Program-made: the position numbers and the translations under genes
The notes under the pieces: generated by a model
Told to the model about the DNA's origin: nothing
The model's input: only the letters and a program-made list of their open reading frames with translations
The model's database searches: none
Shown: positions 1 to 10,199 of the stretch, in pieces
How positions within the stretch are numbered: position 1 is the first letter of the stretch
Layout: every line of letters starts with the position of its first letter
Assembly: GCA_035079385.1 (NCBI GenBank)
Contig: JAVHKY010000015.1
Span: forward strand, 6,448,001-6,512,000
Length of the DNA stretch: 64,000 nt
Origin: Aspidiotus rigidus
Taxonomy: Eukaryota > Arthropoda > Insecta > Hemiptera > Diaspididae
Reading direction: 5' to 3'

Positions 1-1086
1 AACCGAAAGCGCGCTCGCGGCTTCCGTATTATTTTATTCTTCTGCGGTTCTTGCAAATTGCACTTCAGTTTACTTTTTCAAGTACTGTGGAGCTTTTCTT
101 CGAAATAGAAAGGAAGGTTTCACGTGATGTTCGAAGGAAGAAAGTTGACAAAATATCGGGATTCTGTAATAAATTTTGCTAATAATAGCGAGGAAAGTGA
201 ATATTAAAAAAATCCCATGGTTGTTTCGTAACTGATATTAAGTCGTCGAGTCTTGAGAACTGTCCGTCATTTAAAATTTGAATTCCGAGTGTTTGTCTCA
301 TACGGAAAATATTGTGTCGAGAAAACTAACCAACATTGTGGAGAATTTTGGAAAAAGTGTTTGACCAAAATTCTACCTGGTTAACGAAAGCATTTCCTTT
401 GCTACGAAATACTCTATTATTGCGGTAAGTCAATAAAAGACGAATTCGTATAATAAATTTGTTGTCGTTTTTCACTCTGCATTAATTGGACTTCTAATCG
501 CTCCATAAATTTTGGCTTCGGGGTTTAGGTCTGATAATGTTCTTCGCGGACTTGCTTTTGTCTCAATTATCCAGTCATATAGGTCTGCCATCTTGTCAGA
601 AGTTACGTATCTTTTACGGGCCAGTCGAAGTAAAAGACGACGTCTTAAACAATCGCAGGAGATTTAATCTTTTTTAACTCGTAATAAAAGTTGTCCTCGA
701 GATTAGATGGACGGTATTTTCTCATGTATTATTGATTTCTCTGATTAATTTTACGAAGTTTTGATATAGCCTAGGAATGTTTTGATATGTCTATTTCATA
801 AATAAGCATGTAAATATATCAAGCTGATATTGATCATGATTGGGTTTATAACCGGGAAAAATATATTCTCATTTTTCGGAATATTTTCTTCCGCATTAAT
901 AACTGGCCGTTCAGTCCGAACAGAAGATGACCTAGGAAAAACGGGGATGGCTTCGCCGAATCTCCACTAACACTGCGGTTGACAAAGAACAAGATACTAA
1001 ATTTAATGCAGAATATCGTAGTCGAAGAAATATTCGACTATCAAGCGCGCGGTAGTAAAATTAAATAATACGTAGTTTCTTGATAG
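1..1086. other. intron sequence of the Beat-like gene, no recognised feature
   Basis: This stretch lies downstream of the Ig2 exon on the minus strand. I looked for the next Beat exon, expected to carry a LGLRF-like segment followed by KLKC. One KLKC triplet-frame match near position 80 has an in-frame stop just upstream and no phase-0 acceptor, so it was not accepted. No transposon was recognised. Confidence 0.5.
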
Positions 1087-1091
1087 CTTAC

Positions 1092-1225
1092 TGGCTTCTG
1101 GTTAATGTACCATGAAAGTTCGGCGGCAGGATTAGATTGAGCAGAAGTACAATTTCCGGTTATGTAATCACCATAATTATACGATTTCTGGATTCCCTCT
1201 ATCTTCGGATCACCTCTAGGAAATA
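1092..1225 (-). CDS. Beat-family Ig protein, exon for start of Ig domain 2
   Basis: Minus-strand exon of 134 bp. The split codon G|TA gives V, followed by FPRGDPKIEGIQKSYNYGD, YITGNCTSAQSNPAAELSW and YINQKP. The NCTSAQSNPAAELSWYIN segment is the typical Beat Ig2 start, with a cysteine, an N-glycosylation sequon and a tryptophan. The acceptor is TTTCAG and the donor is GTAAGC at 1,091-1,086. The exon ends in phase 0. The following exon (rest of Ig2) was not found in bases 1-1,086 and probably lies outside the window. With the two upstream exons this makes about 159 contiguous residues. Confidence 0.87.
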
Positions 1226-1369
1226 CTGAAAGCACACGAACAAACATCAAAATGTTACGAGATTTTAAAATATATTTGTTTTTTAAAATTTGAAAAAAAA
1301 AAAAGAAAGTTCTCCGCCCTAATAACTGGAATTGAGATGAACCCACTGAGTACGTCACGAAGGCAAAAC

Positions 1370-2525
1370 CATCAGCTACACGATTCCCTCGTTTAGACAG
1401 CGTACATATCTTCGTACCCTAACCACATCCGACATTTCGAGATGGCAAAATCAAAACCGAACGCAGAAAAATAAACACGGCCTTGCTATACATACTGTAC
1501 GGTATATGAACCGTTGTCAGGCATTTCAGCCACTCATGTATAGTTGACACGAGTGTACGTGGCTTTTGAATTAGGCTCGAGCCTATCCTTGCTATTGTTG
1601 ATCCGTAACTCGTTATACTGTCTTACTAATTAGCATATATGTACCCGCTCCATCTATCGGGGTAGCGAAAACTCAGCTTGTTTACAAAATCTGTGTCGAA
1701 TGCTGTTTGATTATATGTTATTGTGCAAGAGTCGATGGCGTTCTCAACCGCAGAAGTTTACTTGCGCGTGTACAATGTTTAACCTTATCGCTACGAAATC
1801 GAACAAACCTGAAACGTCTATATCTTTAGTGGGTTTGGAAATACGTGTACACACAGCATCCCGTTATCTTCGCGTATCTCTTGTATCTGTATATGTATAC
1901 ATTATCCGGCAACGCTCGGTTAAAAGTAACACCCTGTTAAAATTGTCTCATTAGAGCGTAATACGTTTTTGAAACCAGATCCTCCCTCCCGTCGCTTAAT
2001 GTTGCCGCTTCGAGTATGCGAATTTTCTTCGCGCGCGACGATGCACGGCATCGGCCGTAGGTTGGGCATGTTTCGCCGTACACTTGTATGAATGTGCATA
2101 TTAAGCTACTGGTGGTACACGATGCACTGTAGTGCAGGGTACGTAAAGGTACCAAAGGCACGTAAATACAAAGTCGTCAATTTACTTTGGATCTTCGTTA
2201 ACTAATTAACTGATTTGATCCGTAGAGAGTCGAGTCGTGCGGAGTGCGCTATCGTTATTCGCATGAAAAAATAACAAAAGCTGGCCAATCAGTTTTAATG
2301 TAGATAATTCTAATTAGAATGCATCGAGAGACGAACAACCATTTGTGGCGAAGACTGGAAAAGGATTTCTATTGTTGTTCGTCTTACCCTACCTACTAAA
2401 AGTCTCTGGGTGTTTGCTTATTACCTAGGTTTATATTTTAGGAATGTTGATCGAAAAATATTCCGAACGATAAAATCAAAATGAAGTATTTCGTGCAAGA
2501 ATAGATTCATAAATTATTGAATACT
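1370..2525. other. intron sequence, nothing recognised
   Basis: AT-rich single-copy-looking sequence inside the long intron between the 17.3-kb and 1.1-kb exons. Short open frames here show no family resemblance and no splice support. Confidence 0.45.
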
Positions 2526-2997
2526 GGCGCTCTTCTTGTATAAAATTGCAAAACCGTTCATCAATTGAAACGCTAATAACACTACACAACAGAAAAAAAA
2601 AAAATTGATAAATACATGAACGAAATTATACGGTTCTAGAAGTATTTTCAACGCTGATCACGATGCCGTTGACCGTTTTTCAAAATTGGCTCTGTTTATC
2701 GAGAAATGAACATATCAATTTCCCGCGAATCGTAGCGACGCACAATGAATGTTACCCAGCTATCGAATTTTGCGAGTACGAGAACGTACACTGCGCGTCG
2801 CTACGATTCGCGGAAACTTGATATGTTTATTTCTCGATAAACAGAGCCAATTTTGAAAAACGGTCAACGGCATCGTGATCAGCGTTGAAAATACTTCTAG
2901 AATCGTATAATTTCGTTCATGCATTTTTCAATTTTTTTTGTTGTTGTGTAGTGAATTGTTGTTTGTCGGTTTTGCAATTTTGTGCAAGCAGAGCCAT
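2526..2997. mobile_element. foldback (long inverted repeat) element, about 470 bp
   Basis: Two arms of roughly 200-220 bp face each other across a loop of about 50 bp near 2,750-2,800. The left arm contains AAAATTGCAAAACC, CACTACACAAC, ATTTCGTTCAT (as complement) and CTCGATAAACAGAGCC (as complement). The right arm carries the same blocks in reverse complement, with only scattered mismatches. It has no coding capacity. It resembles a MITE with near full-length inverted repeats. No clear target-site duplication was found. Confidence 0.8.
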
Positions 2998-3369
2998 TGT
3001 TCAGTAAATAAAAAAATATTCTTCATGTATGGAATTTTTTTTGAAGAAAAAATCCTCTTTGCTCGTCAGTCATCATAAAGCTTTCCGATCCTGATATAAT
3101 TAGTACTTTCGGCAAATAAATTCAATTAAGTATTAGGTGTATTTTAGCATTATGTTTTGTGTTTCATTTTTACTCTATGCGCGATATCGTGAACCACTAC
3201 ACATCTTGGGAAGCATTAGGTGAGGCAAAATTAGCTTGATGAATTGCTTAACATGAGGCTTAGAAATACTGTTGGAGGTGTGTTTGGCCTGTCGGTTGTT
3301 TAGGTAACTAATTTTGCGAAAGAAAGAATACTCCGATGGGAGAGTAAACAATGCAAACCACAGAAAAAG

Positions 3370-3858
3370 TAAAACATCGAGCACTTTCGGTTAATAAACT
3401 ATCTTCGGGACTGAAATGAAAGCAACTGACAAAACGGAGGAAAGAGATAAGATATTAAGATTGGCCAAACAAGAAGTCACAGTGTGAATGATAAACAAGT
3501 TCAATCAAGCCATTTTCCGGAATGTACGAGTTAAGGTGACGCACTATCTCTGTGTATTCGAGGGCGATACGTTTACGGTAGGAATTCTCCTTATGGAGAA
3601 GCCTTTCTGATCCCTCACGAAAACTGTGGCCGTTGTTTATTAAATGCTCGAAAAAGCTGACTTCCCCAAGTGTCTCTTATTCCAAGACTTCAGGTGCACA
3701 GCTACTGTCACCTCCATCGGGCGGCTGGTCTCACCAATATAAAAGTTTCTACAATTCCCAAATTCCATCTTATAAACACCGCCCCTCTCATCAACGGGTA
3801 TGGGGTCCTTCAGCCTCACAAAAACGACGGCTTCCTTAACGAGGTTAAACGAGGAACG
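3370..3858 (-). pseudogene. Penelope-like element family B, copy B3: GIY-YIG endonuclease end only
   Basis: The minus-strand frame from 3,882 down contains RLKDPIPVDERGGVYKM, NFYIGETSR and KSWNKRHLGKSAF, a GIY-YIG endonuclease core (here GVY...FYIG) as found at the C-terminus of Penelope-like retroelements. Further frames continue to a typical PLE tail (ENGLIELVY) near 3,500. The RT part is missing: the copy starts abruptly at the TIR motif at 3,859. Divergent from B1 and B2, so probably an older copy. Confidence 0.75.
3375..3425 (-). ncRNA. degenerate hammerhead-like motif at PLE-B3 3' end
   Basis: On the minus strand, CCGAAGA is followed by one base, a short stem (AGTT with AACC partner), CGAAA and AGTGCTC. 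This is the same layout as the better motifs at 4,296-4,353 and 52,172-52,226. Position 4 of the core is C instead of the canonical U, and stem I pairing is poor. Probably inactive. Confidence 0.35.
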
Positions 3859-3932
3859 CAGGGAACCTGTTTTATAAGTCAAATGAGATTTGGTATTGAA
3901 AATTCAAGGAAGCCTAGACCTCGAATCCCCAG

Positions 3933-4200
3933 CTATATATGATAGCTCGAGATTTGAAATTTTTCCAAGTCCCTTTCATATCATATATAGCTCGAAAGTC
4001 AAAATTTTTTCTAAGTCTCCCTCCTATCATATATGGCTCGAGAGTCGAAATTTTCCCAAGTCCCCCTCCTATCATTAATAGCTTGAGAGTCGAAATTTTT
4101 ATAAGTCCCCCTCCTATCATATATGGCACGAGAGTCGAAATTTTTCCAAGTCCTCCTCCTATCATATATGTATAGCTCGAGAGTCGAAATTATTCTAAGT
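3933..4200 (+). repeat. 45-bp minisatellite, six copies
   Basis: Six head-to-tail units of 45 bp share the blocks CCTATCATATATGGCTCGAG, AGTCGAAATTTTTCC and AAGTCCCCCT, with 3-8 differences per unit. Because 45 is divisible by three, both strands show spurious repetitive open frames here; they are not proteins. Single related units occur at 6,744-6,778 and, reversed, near 14,965-15,010, in each case next to the CAGGGAACC TIR. Confidence 0.9.
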
Positions 4201-4295
4201 TGAATCGATACGTTCTTCTAATTTATGGTTATTCGTATTACCAAGAAGAGTGTACACCCGAAGGTGTAGCAAATTATATTGAACCACAAGAGAAA

Positions 4296-4353
4296 CAGCC
4301 GCTAAACGTTTTCGGTTAAACAACCATCATCGGAGCGTAAACGAAAGCGACTG
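4296..4353 (-). ncRNA. hammerhead-ribozyme-like motif, PLE-B1 3' end
   Basis: Read on the minus strand: CAGTCGCT (stem I 5' side), a loop, CCGATGA, one bulged T, GGTT-GTTT-AACC (stem II, 4 bp), GAAA, and a self-complementary AACGTT (stem III, possibly formed only in a dimer). A T then precedes AGCGGCTG, which pairs fully with CAGTCGCT (one G-U). The order CUGANGA / stem II / GAAA / stem III / NUH is the type I hammerhead layout known from Penelope-like elements. The core has C where U4 is expected, so activity is doubtful. Confidence 0.5.
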
Positions 4354-4393
4354 AATCCAACATCAACAAAGACAGAGGGAGTTGACCAGAAGA

Positions 4394-6740
4394 TCATGAT
4401 TTAACCAGCGAGTCATCGAAGTTTGAGTCATTCTCATATACTAGCTCAATCAGACCCTCTTCAGGAATGAACCTGTTTAAAACCGTGAAGTCTTCGTTAT
4501 TCCGGTGTCGTATGATTTCTATATTTTCTAAATCAGGAGGGGGGTAGTTAGTAGATGAGAATACAAGCGAAAAATTTGGTCACCTCGTCGGGATCCGAAC
4601 CCGAGACCTTTCGCTTGCCGGGCGACAAAACCGTGAAGTCTTCGTTATTCCGGTGTCGTATGATTTCTATATTTTCTAAATCAGGAGGGGGGTAGTTAGT
4701 AGATGAGAATACAAGCGAAAAATTTGGTCACCTAGTCGCCCGGCAAGCGAAAGGTCTCGGGTTCGGATCCCGACGAGGTGACCAAATTTTTCGCTTGTAT
4801 TCTCATCTACTAACTACCCCCCTCCTGATATAGTTTCCCGTAACGTAAAAAATCGTTGTCTTTCGTTATATTTCCAGTCGCCCGGCAAGCGAAAGGTCTC
4901 GGGTTCGGATCCCGACGAGGTGACCAAATTTTTCGCTTGTATTCTCATCTACTAACTACCCCCCTCCTGATATAGTTTCCCGTAACGTAAAAAATCGTTG
5001 TCTTTCGTTATATTTTCTAAAGCCAGCCGTTTAAAATATGAGTTCTCCCTATGGAGGAGGTTACCAGAGCCCTCCTTGAATTTATGGCCACTCTCGAGTA
5101 GATGATCAGCAAAAGCCGACTCACCCAAATTACCCTTCTCCCACGCTTTTTTATGCTCCTCAATTCTTATTTGGAGCTGACGCCCGGTCATCCCTATATA
5201 AATACCTGGGCAATCGTTGCAGGCTATACTGTATACCCCACTTCTCTCGACTGGAGTAATCGGGTCCTTCAATTTCACAAATAAACTTTTTACAGTATTG
5301 ATATTATAGAACGCCGGCCGGAACCCAAAAGGACCGAGTACCCGGCCCAACTTCAACGAAAACCCGCCCAAGTAAGGGAGTTTAATCCAACGTTTTCTAC
5401 TTTTGTGCAAATCTTTAGGGAGGGAGGTGGTAGAATCGAGGCATTTTCTCGTAAGCCTCCTTCGGACCATTAAATCAATGTCCACACGAACTTGGTTCAC
5501 TCTGGCCAGGTACTTAATCGTCCCTAGTTCCTTCTGGAAAGCATCCTGACTCAAGGGAATACTAGTCACTCGATGTATCAAGCTATTGAAGGTAGCGATC
5601 TTGTGTGCAGCGGGACAGAAAGAAGACCCATGGATTGTTATATCAGTCGAAGTTTCTTTTCTATAATACCAAATTCATGGACGCCATCTCTAATAAATAT
5701 GGACAAATCCAAGAAGTTTATTAATAAGCCGCCAACTTCCAGAGTGAATTTTATGGAAGGATATCGGCCATTTAAGTAAGAAAGGAACTCACTAAGGAGT
5801 TTCACTGGGCCAGTCCACGCGCACAATATGTCGTCTACATACCTACGCCAGTAAAAGACGTAATTTAGAAGTACCTGGCCCAAAGAAATCAATTCGACTT
5901 CAAATCTGGACATGAAAACCTCCGATATTAATGAGCCCAAAGGGGACTCAATAGGGATCCCCACTTCTTCTGGGAATTCGAAAAATGTTCCCTCAAATTT
6001 ACAAAAATTGGGAGTCCAACAAACTCTCAGAAGGTCGAAGAATTCTACCAATTCCTCATGAGGGACACCAGTTTTTACAAGCAATTCGCCCGTATGTTGG
6101 ATTGCGACAGCCTTCGGGATGTGAGGAAATAATCCCACTACATCAAAGGAACATGAAATCGTTTCCTCAGGGAGGCTTATATCCTTCAACCTCTCCGTCA
6201 ACGAACCTGAGTTTAATACTGAGTGAGGGGAGGTATAATCTACTCGCGATTTGAACCATCTATCAATAAATTTAGCTAACAAATAAGTTGGCGACGAGAC
6301 AAATGACACGACCGGCGGCATTGGTACATCTTTTTTATGTACGAGTACTTTGGGTAATCCATATAGGAGGGGAGGAACCGGGTTAGGGTCCAAGAGAGCT
6401 TTCTTTGTCCGAGGACTCTTAATAATCACACTACAATTATTAATAGTGTTCCTCACCTCTTTGACAAAACTGGGAAAACAGAAGAGGCTATTCTCCTTAG
6501 CGCCACATTGTTCCAGCACTTCATGAACCCCGGATACATAACAGGACTTCTCCATAATTACTACGGCGTTACTTTTATCCGCCTTGGTAAGGATTAAGCC
6601 CTCCTCCCTGACCTTCCTCTTTAATCCTTTAATCACCTCACTACAGGCATTACTTATGCGGGGGAGGGGAGTGTTGCAAACCATTTCGGCGCACTTTTTT
6701 TGGATATTCACTCCAGGTCCAATTTTGACTGTCAGGTCAG
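4394..6740 (-). pseudogene. Penelope-like element family B, copy B1: RT plus GIY-YIG
   Basis: Minus-strand retroelement. An N-terminal frame (6,711-5,638) holds DLTVKIGPG-like sequence, LTKADKSNAVVIMEK, LYGLPKVL, SFDVVGLFPHIP, and the RT active site RRYVDDILCAWTG, followed by FLDLSIFI. The next frame (5,581-4,952) holds RPAFYN, SGVYSIACNDCPGIYIGMTG and RIEEHKKAW, the GIY-YIG nuclease. A stop or frame break lies between 5,638 and 5,582. The C-terminus (LENIEIIRHRNNEDF to the stop at 4,394) is interrupted by the SINE cluster at 4,532-5,008, flanked by TATATTTTCTAA duplications. RT and GIY-YIG in this order define PLEs with endonuclease. Dead copy. Confidence 0.88.
4532..4971. mobile_element. 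cluster of four short tRNA-half-derived SINE copies, two inverted against two
   Basis: A unit of about 95 bp occurs at 4,532-4,626 (-), 4,680-4,733 (-, truncated), 4,735-4,829 (+) and 4,877-4,971 (+). In sense direction it starts GTCGCCCGGCAAGCGA, which folds as a 4-bp anticodon-like stem with a 7-nt loop. It continues with a perfect T arm (TCGGG, loop TTCGGAT, CCCGA) containing a B-box-like GGTTCGGATCC, then CGAGGTGACCA ending like a mature tRNA CCA end, then a tail ending CCCCCCTCCTGAT. No D arm or A box is present. The cluster is flanked by TATATTTTCTAA at 4,520-4,531 and 5,009-5,020 (also 4,668-4,679), inside the PLE-B1 tail. Confidence 0.7.
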
Positions 6741-6834
6741 CCTACATGGCTCGAGAGTCGAAATTTTTCCAAGTTTTTTGCTGGACGGCGCACGGCAAAT
6801 TTCTCAAAAAGCTCCCCATGAAATAGGTTCCCTG

Positions 6835-8405
6835 TTAACAACCCTTTAACAGTGGTAGGGTTGTAAAAAGCTGGCCTGAAACCAAACGGGAGTGAGGCCC
6901 GACCCAATTGGAGGGAGAACTTCCCCAGGAAAGGGAGACTGATCCAACGCAAACGACGATCACGGATCGTGTCTCGGGGGAAAGAGGTGGTGCAATCCAG
7001 AATGCTCCTTGTAAGTTTCCTCCGGATCATCACGTCAACGTCGACATTGACCCCATTCACTCTGGCCAGGTGTTTTATTGTAAGTAATTCTTTCTTGAAG
7101 GCAGCCTGACTGAAAGGAATACGAGTCAGTCTGTGAACTAGGCTATTAAAGCAGCCATCTTATGAACAACAGGACAGAACGAACCTCCGTGGACTAAAAC
7201 ATCGGTCGTAGTATCTTTCCTGTATATTCCAAACTCATGGATGCCGTCTAATACAGATATCGATAAATCCAAAAAGTTAATGGAAGGTACACCTATTTCC
7301 AAAGTAAATTTTATGGAAGGGTACCAGGAATTTAGACACCCCAGAAACTCACGAAGGAGATCTGGAGGACCAGTCCACGTACATGAAACGTCATCAACGT
7401 ACCTGTGCTAATAGTGAATATGATTAACTAACACCTGGTTCAAGGAAAAGAGGTCAAGTTCAAACTTGGACATGAAAATTTCGGAGATAAGAGAGCCTAA
7501 AAGGAATCCAATAGAGACAACTACTTCATCAGGGAACTTGAAAAATTTGCCTTCGAGTTTAGAATAGTTGGGGGCGAAAAATTCTTTAAGCTCTTTGTGA
7601 GGAATATTGGCGTTGACTGGTAGCTCACCCATATGCTGGATATTAGCAGCTTTAGGAATAATCAGGAACAAACCCAACATCAAACGAGTAGATGGTCGTT
7701 TCCGGGGGAAGGCTTACACCCTTCAGGACGTCAGTTAAAGAGGCCGAGTTCGAGACCAAATGAGGAGATTCAAAATGTTTGAACTATTGGTCCAGGAATT
7801 TAGCGAGGAGTTAGATAGGAGAAGAAATGAATGAAACCACGGGTCGCATCGGGGTATTATTCTTATGCACTTTAGGCAACCCGTAAAGGAGGGGGGCGTG
7901 GGGTTGGGAACAAGGAGGGCTTTTTTCAAAGCTGGAGTTTTGATAATAGCCTCACACTCGTTGATGACACTCCTAACTTCTTTAACATGCTCAGATAAGC
8001 CGAAGTCCTCGCTCTCTTTAGCACCACATTGTTGGAGCATCTCGTGGATAGGCGAATTTCTCCATCACCACAACAGCATTGCCCTTGTCAGCCTTAGTGA
8101 CGATTAAATTTCCTTCCTTAATCTTCCTCTTTAAACCCTGGGTCACTCCTCCCAATGTGTTACTCATGCAAGAAAGGGGGTTATTGCGGACTACTCCGGC
8201 ACAGACTATTTGGGTATTAAAACCAGGACCAATTTTCACAGCGAGATCTGCAACGACATTCGCCAAAGTTTCATACTTCTTGAGGGGAGGTAGACTGAAT
8301 TTCAAACCTTTCTCTAAGAGGGCTGTTTCATCACTATTAAAAACTATATGACTATCATTTATGAGGGGGAGGGGATAGAATTGCTGGATGACAACACCCT
8401 TTCTT
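6835..8405 (-). pseudogene. Penelope-like element family B, copy B2: N-terminal and RT part, decayed
   Basis: Minus-strand fragments in changing frames. Near 8,390-8,020: LINDSHIVFNSDETALLEKG, NVVADLAVKIGPGFN, NLIVTKADKGNAVVVMEK. Near 7,990-7,740: HVKEVRSVINECEAI. Near 7,683-7,408: LFLIIPKAANIQHMGELPV and VSIGFLLGSLISEIFM. Near 7,060-6,840: VMIRRKLTRSILDCTTSFP and FGFRPAFYNPTTVKGLL. It parallels B1 along the whole RT part, then stops at 6,834 where the TIR begins, so GIY-YIG is absent. Several frameshifts and stops. Same orientation as B1 and directly 5' of it. Confidence 0.8.
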
Positions 8406-8594
8406 CCTCTATTATGAATAACCGTAACTTAGAAGAACGTATTCGTGTAATTAATTTACTTCGAAAATTTACACTCATACTAATTGAGATAATGTCTTAA
8501 AGCTAGAGGTGATGATGTCGCTTTCACGGGTTGAAGACTTGAGATTATGTATGTTGACGCATGACGTCACGGTTTGGTGTCGCAAAAGTGCATT
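8406..8594. other. short spacer, nothing recognised
   Basis: Contains a stray GAGGTGATGATGTCG piece that resembles the TGACGTCA-type satellite found elsewhere in the window, followed directly by a foldback arm. Confidence 0.4.
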
Positions 8595-8925
8595 TTTCTG
8601 GAAGGGGCTCCAGCCGGGTCTGAGGGGAAACAAAATTGATCGCAAACTGTTCCGAGTGTACGTCGAAATGTTTTCCCGAACGGAAAACTCGGAATCCGAA
8701 GAATGGGACCCATCCGCTCACCCATATGGGCTGCGGAGCCATTTTTAGATGGGTGTATCTCAGCCATGATATCATGCATATTTTCCCTAGTTTCTAGCAG
8801 TTATAAAATGTCAAATTCATTCAACAAAAAAAATCGGAAGGTGGCACTAGGGGAAATTCATTCATTTGGTGCGCCATGCCTTCGATACAACATACTTTAG
8901 TATCACAGTCCTCGGTTTAGCAAAT
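8595..8925 (+). mobile_element. solo arm of the AAAGGCTCTAGCCGGG foldback family
   Basis: Begins with GGGGCTCCAGCCGGGTCTGA, close to the terminus of the foldbacks at 28,242 and 55,937. It follows the left arm of the 55.9-kb element in order: CATCCGCTCACCCATATGGG, TTTTCCCTAGTTTCTAGC, GGTGGCACTAGGGGAAA, GCGCCATGCC and CACAGTCCTCGGT. The partner arm is missing. It abuts PLE-A copy A4. Non-coding; open frames here are incidental. Confidence 0.75.
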
Positions 8926-8954
8926 TTGGTCACAGCTAGCTTACAAAAGTCCCC

Positions 8955-10115
8955 AGCATCATTGAAGAACCAGGCCTTAAATAATTATATGAGTTTTTAG
9001 AGTATAATACTGCAATCCTATTGGCTATAACATTGCTGTATTGTGATTGGTTCACTCTTAGAACACATCAATTCTTACAACATGACACTGTGCTCATATT
9101 GGCTATGACATGCTGCGTCATAATTGGTTCACTCGGTTGATCAATGTACTTTGTTTCTATTGGCTAACAGGTTTGCTGCCATCTTATTGGTCTTCTTCTC
9201 TCGTCCAATCATCAGGCTGAATATTATTGCATTATTTCAAAGGCAGGCTTTCTTTCTCTTTGCCTTTGTAATCTCCATCTATTCCCAGAGTTTTCTTCTC
9301 TTTGAGCGATTCTCTACGCATGTGACTTCAAATATTCCTTGTACATTGGGCTGTTTTTTGTTACAGTGTTTACCAAACAGTGACTTCCCTTCTTCTTTCT
9401 CCCTTGATGTATCGTGCTCCTTCTTCCTGACTTTAAACTCTTTCCCAATCTCGCTTATGTAGATGCCTTTGCGCTGTTCACGACTGAGCTCGTACACTCC
9501 GCTCATGGTTTCCTTGTCCTTTTCTTCCGTCTGGTCATTGCTGATTCTCTTTACCATGTGTGCTTTATCATGAATGCCCACATTCACATCAAGCCTTTGA
9601 ACGCTTTCTTCACCTTGTTTTGTGCTTTTCTAAGTATAGTATCGATCCGGAGTACTTTCTCGTCGTACCATCATAAGTTCCTTTCTTGACTTCCATTTTC
9701 TCAAATACTCCCTTCACCTTACCTCTGTGGTAGCCGTTAGCTTCTGCAATCTGCTCTTCTCTTCATTGTTCTTCAGGACAGAAATTGTTCAACAATAATA
9801 GTTCTCGATTGCCGCTAACTTGTGCCTAGGCTGGTGAATGATGGTGTCCGTGCGCTAAGGCTTCCTGTAGATTTTAGATTCTATTCTGTTGTTTACCAGC
9901 GTGATTGTTAGGTCCAAATAGTTGATAGTCTCATTCTCCTCTCTAACTGTAAATTTGATGCTTTCGTTCATCGCATTCGTTTCAAGAAGAAATCGGTCCA
10001 CCTTTATATTAGTGCCCGACCACACGACCACATAATTAGAGTATCATCTACATAAGTAATTATCTGGCTCAGTGTTTGGTCGAGTCCCTAAACTTGCTAC
10101 CCTTCAATATCTTGC
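8955..10115 (-). pseudogene. Penelope-like element family A, copy A4: decayed 3' half
   Basis: Minus-strand relic collinear with the copy at 49.8-52.2 kb. It includes the GIY-YIG region (9,587-9,279: ISNDQTEEKDKETMSGVYEL, GIYISEIGKEFKVRKKEHD, FGKHCNKK), upstream traces of the PLE linker, and a degenerate RT YVDD region near 10,030-10,060. The 3' non-coding part keeps alternating CCAAT-type repeats (ATTGGCTAT and GATTGGTTCA) between 9,010 and 9,210. 5'-truncated, with many frameshifts. No hammerhead-like motif is left. Confidence 0.78.
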
Positions 10116-10199
10116 AATGCAAGTTCGGAAGAAGTTACAAGGGAACAGCAAAGAATTTCATGACATCGTAAAATTCTCGATTACTTAAGAGGAGAAAAG

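Larger units (their letters stand above)
3859..6834. mobile_element. TIR element (CAGGGAACCTGTTTTAT ends) carrying 45-bp satellite units and a PLE
   Basis: The interval opens with CAGGGAACCTGTTTTAT at 3,859 and closes with the inverted version (ATGAAATAGGTTCCCTG) at 6,834. The same TIR bounds a 592-bp element at 14,894-15,485. Just inside both ends lie related 45-bp units (an array at the left, one unit at 6,744-6,778), so these belong to the carrier. PLE-B1 fills the middle. The flanks on both sides are PLE-B coding sequence broken at nearly the same codon region, which is either target preference or coincidence. No transposase was seen and no target-site duplication was recognised. Confidence 0.6.

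Noticed and set aside
20..110. Fourth Beat exon with KLKC on the minus strand
   Set aside because: There is an in-frame stop just upstream of KLKC and no acceptor in the required phase 0; the match is short.
3890..4175. Repetitive open frames on both strands
   Set aside because: They are the translation of a 45-bp minisatellite whose unit length is divisible by three. No start context and no homology.
3933..4200. Possible CRISPR-like array
   Set aside because: Units are contiguous 45-mers without variable spacers, and the genome is eukaryotic.
4735..4829. A functional tRNA gene
   Set aside because: Only the anticodon-like arm, T arm and acceptor 3' strand are present; D arm, A box and acceptor 5' strand are missing.
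8545..8779. Minus-strand open frames of 70-76 codons
   Set aside because: They lie in a foldback arm that also occurs, with frame-breaking differences, at 28.2, 55.9 and 59.4 kb.
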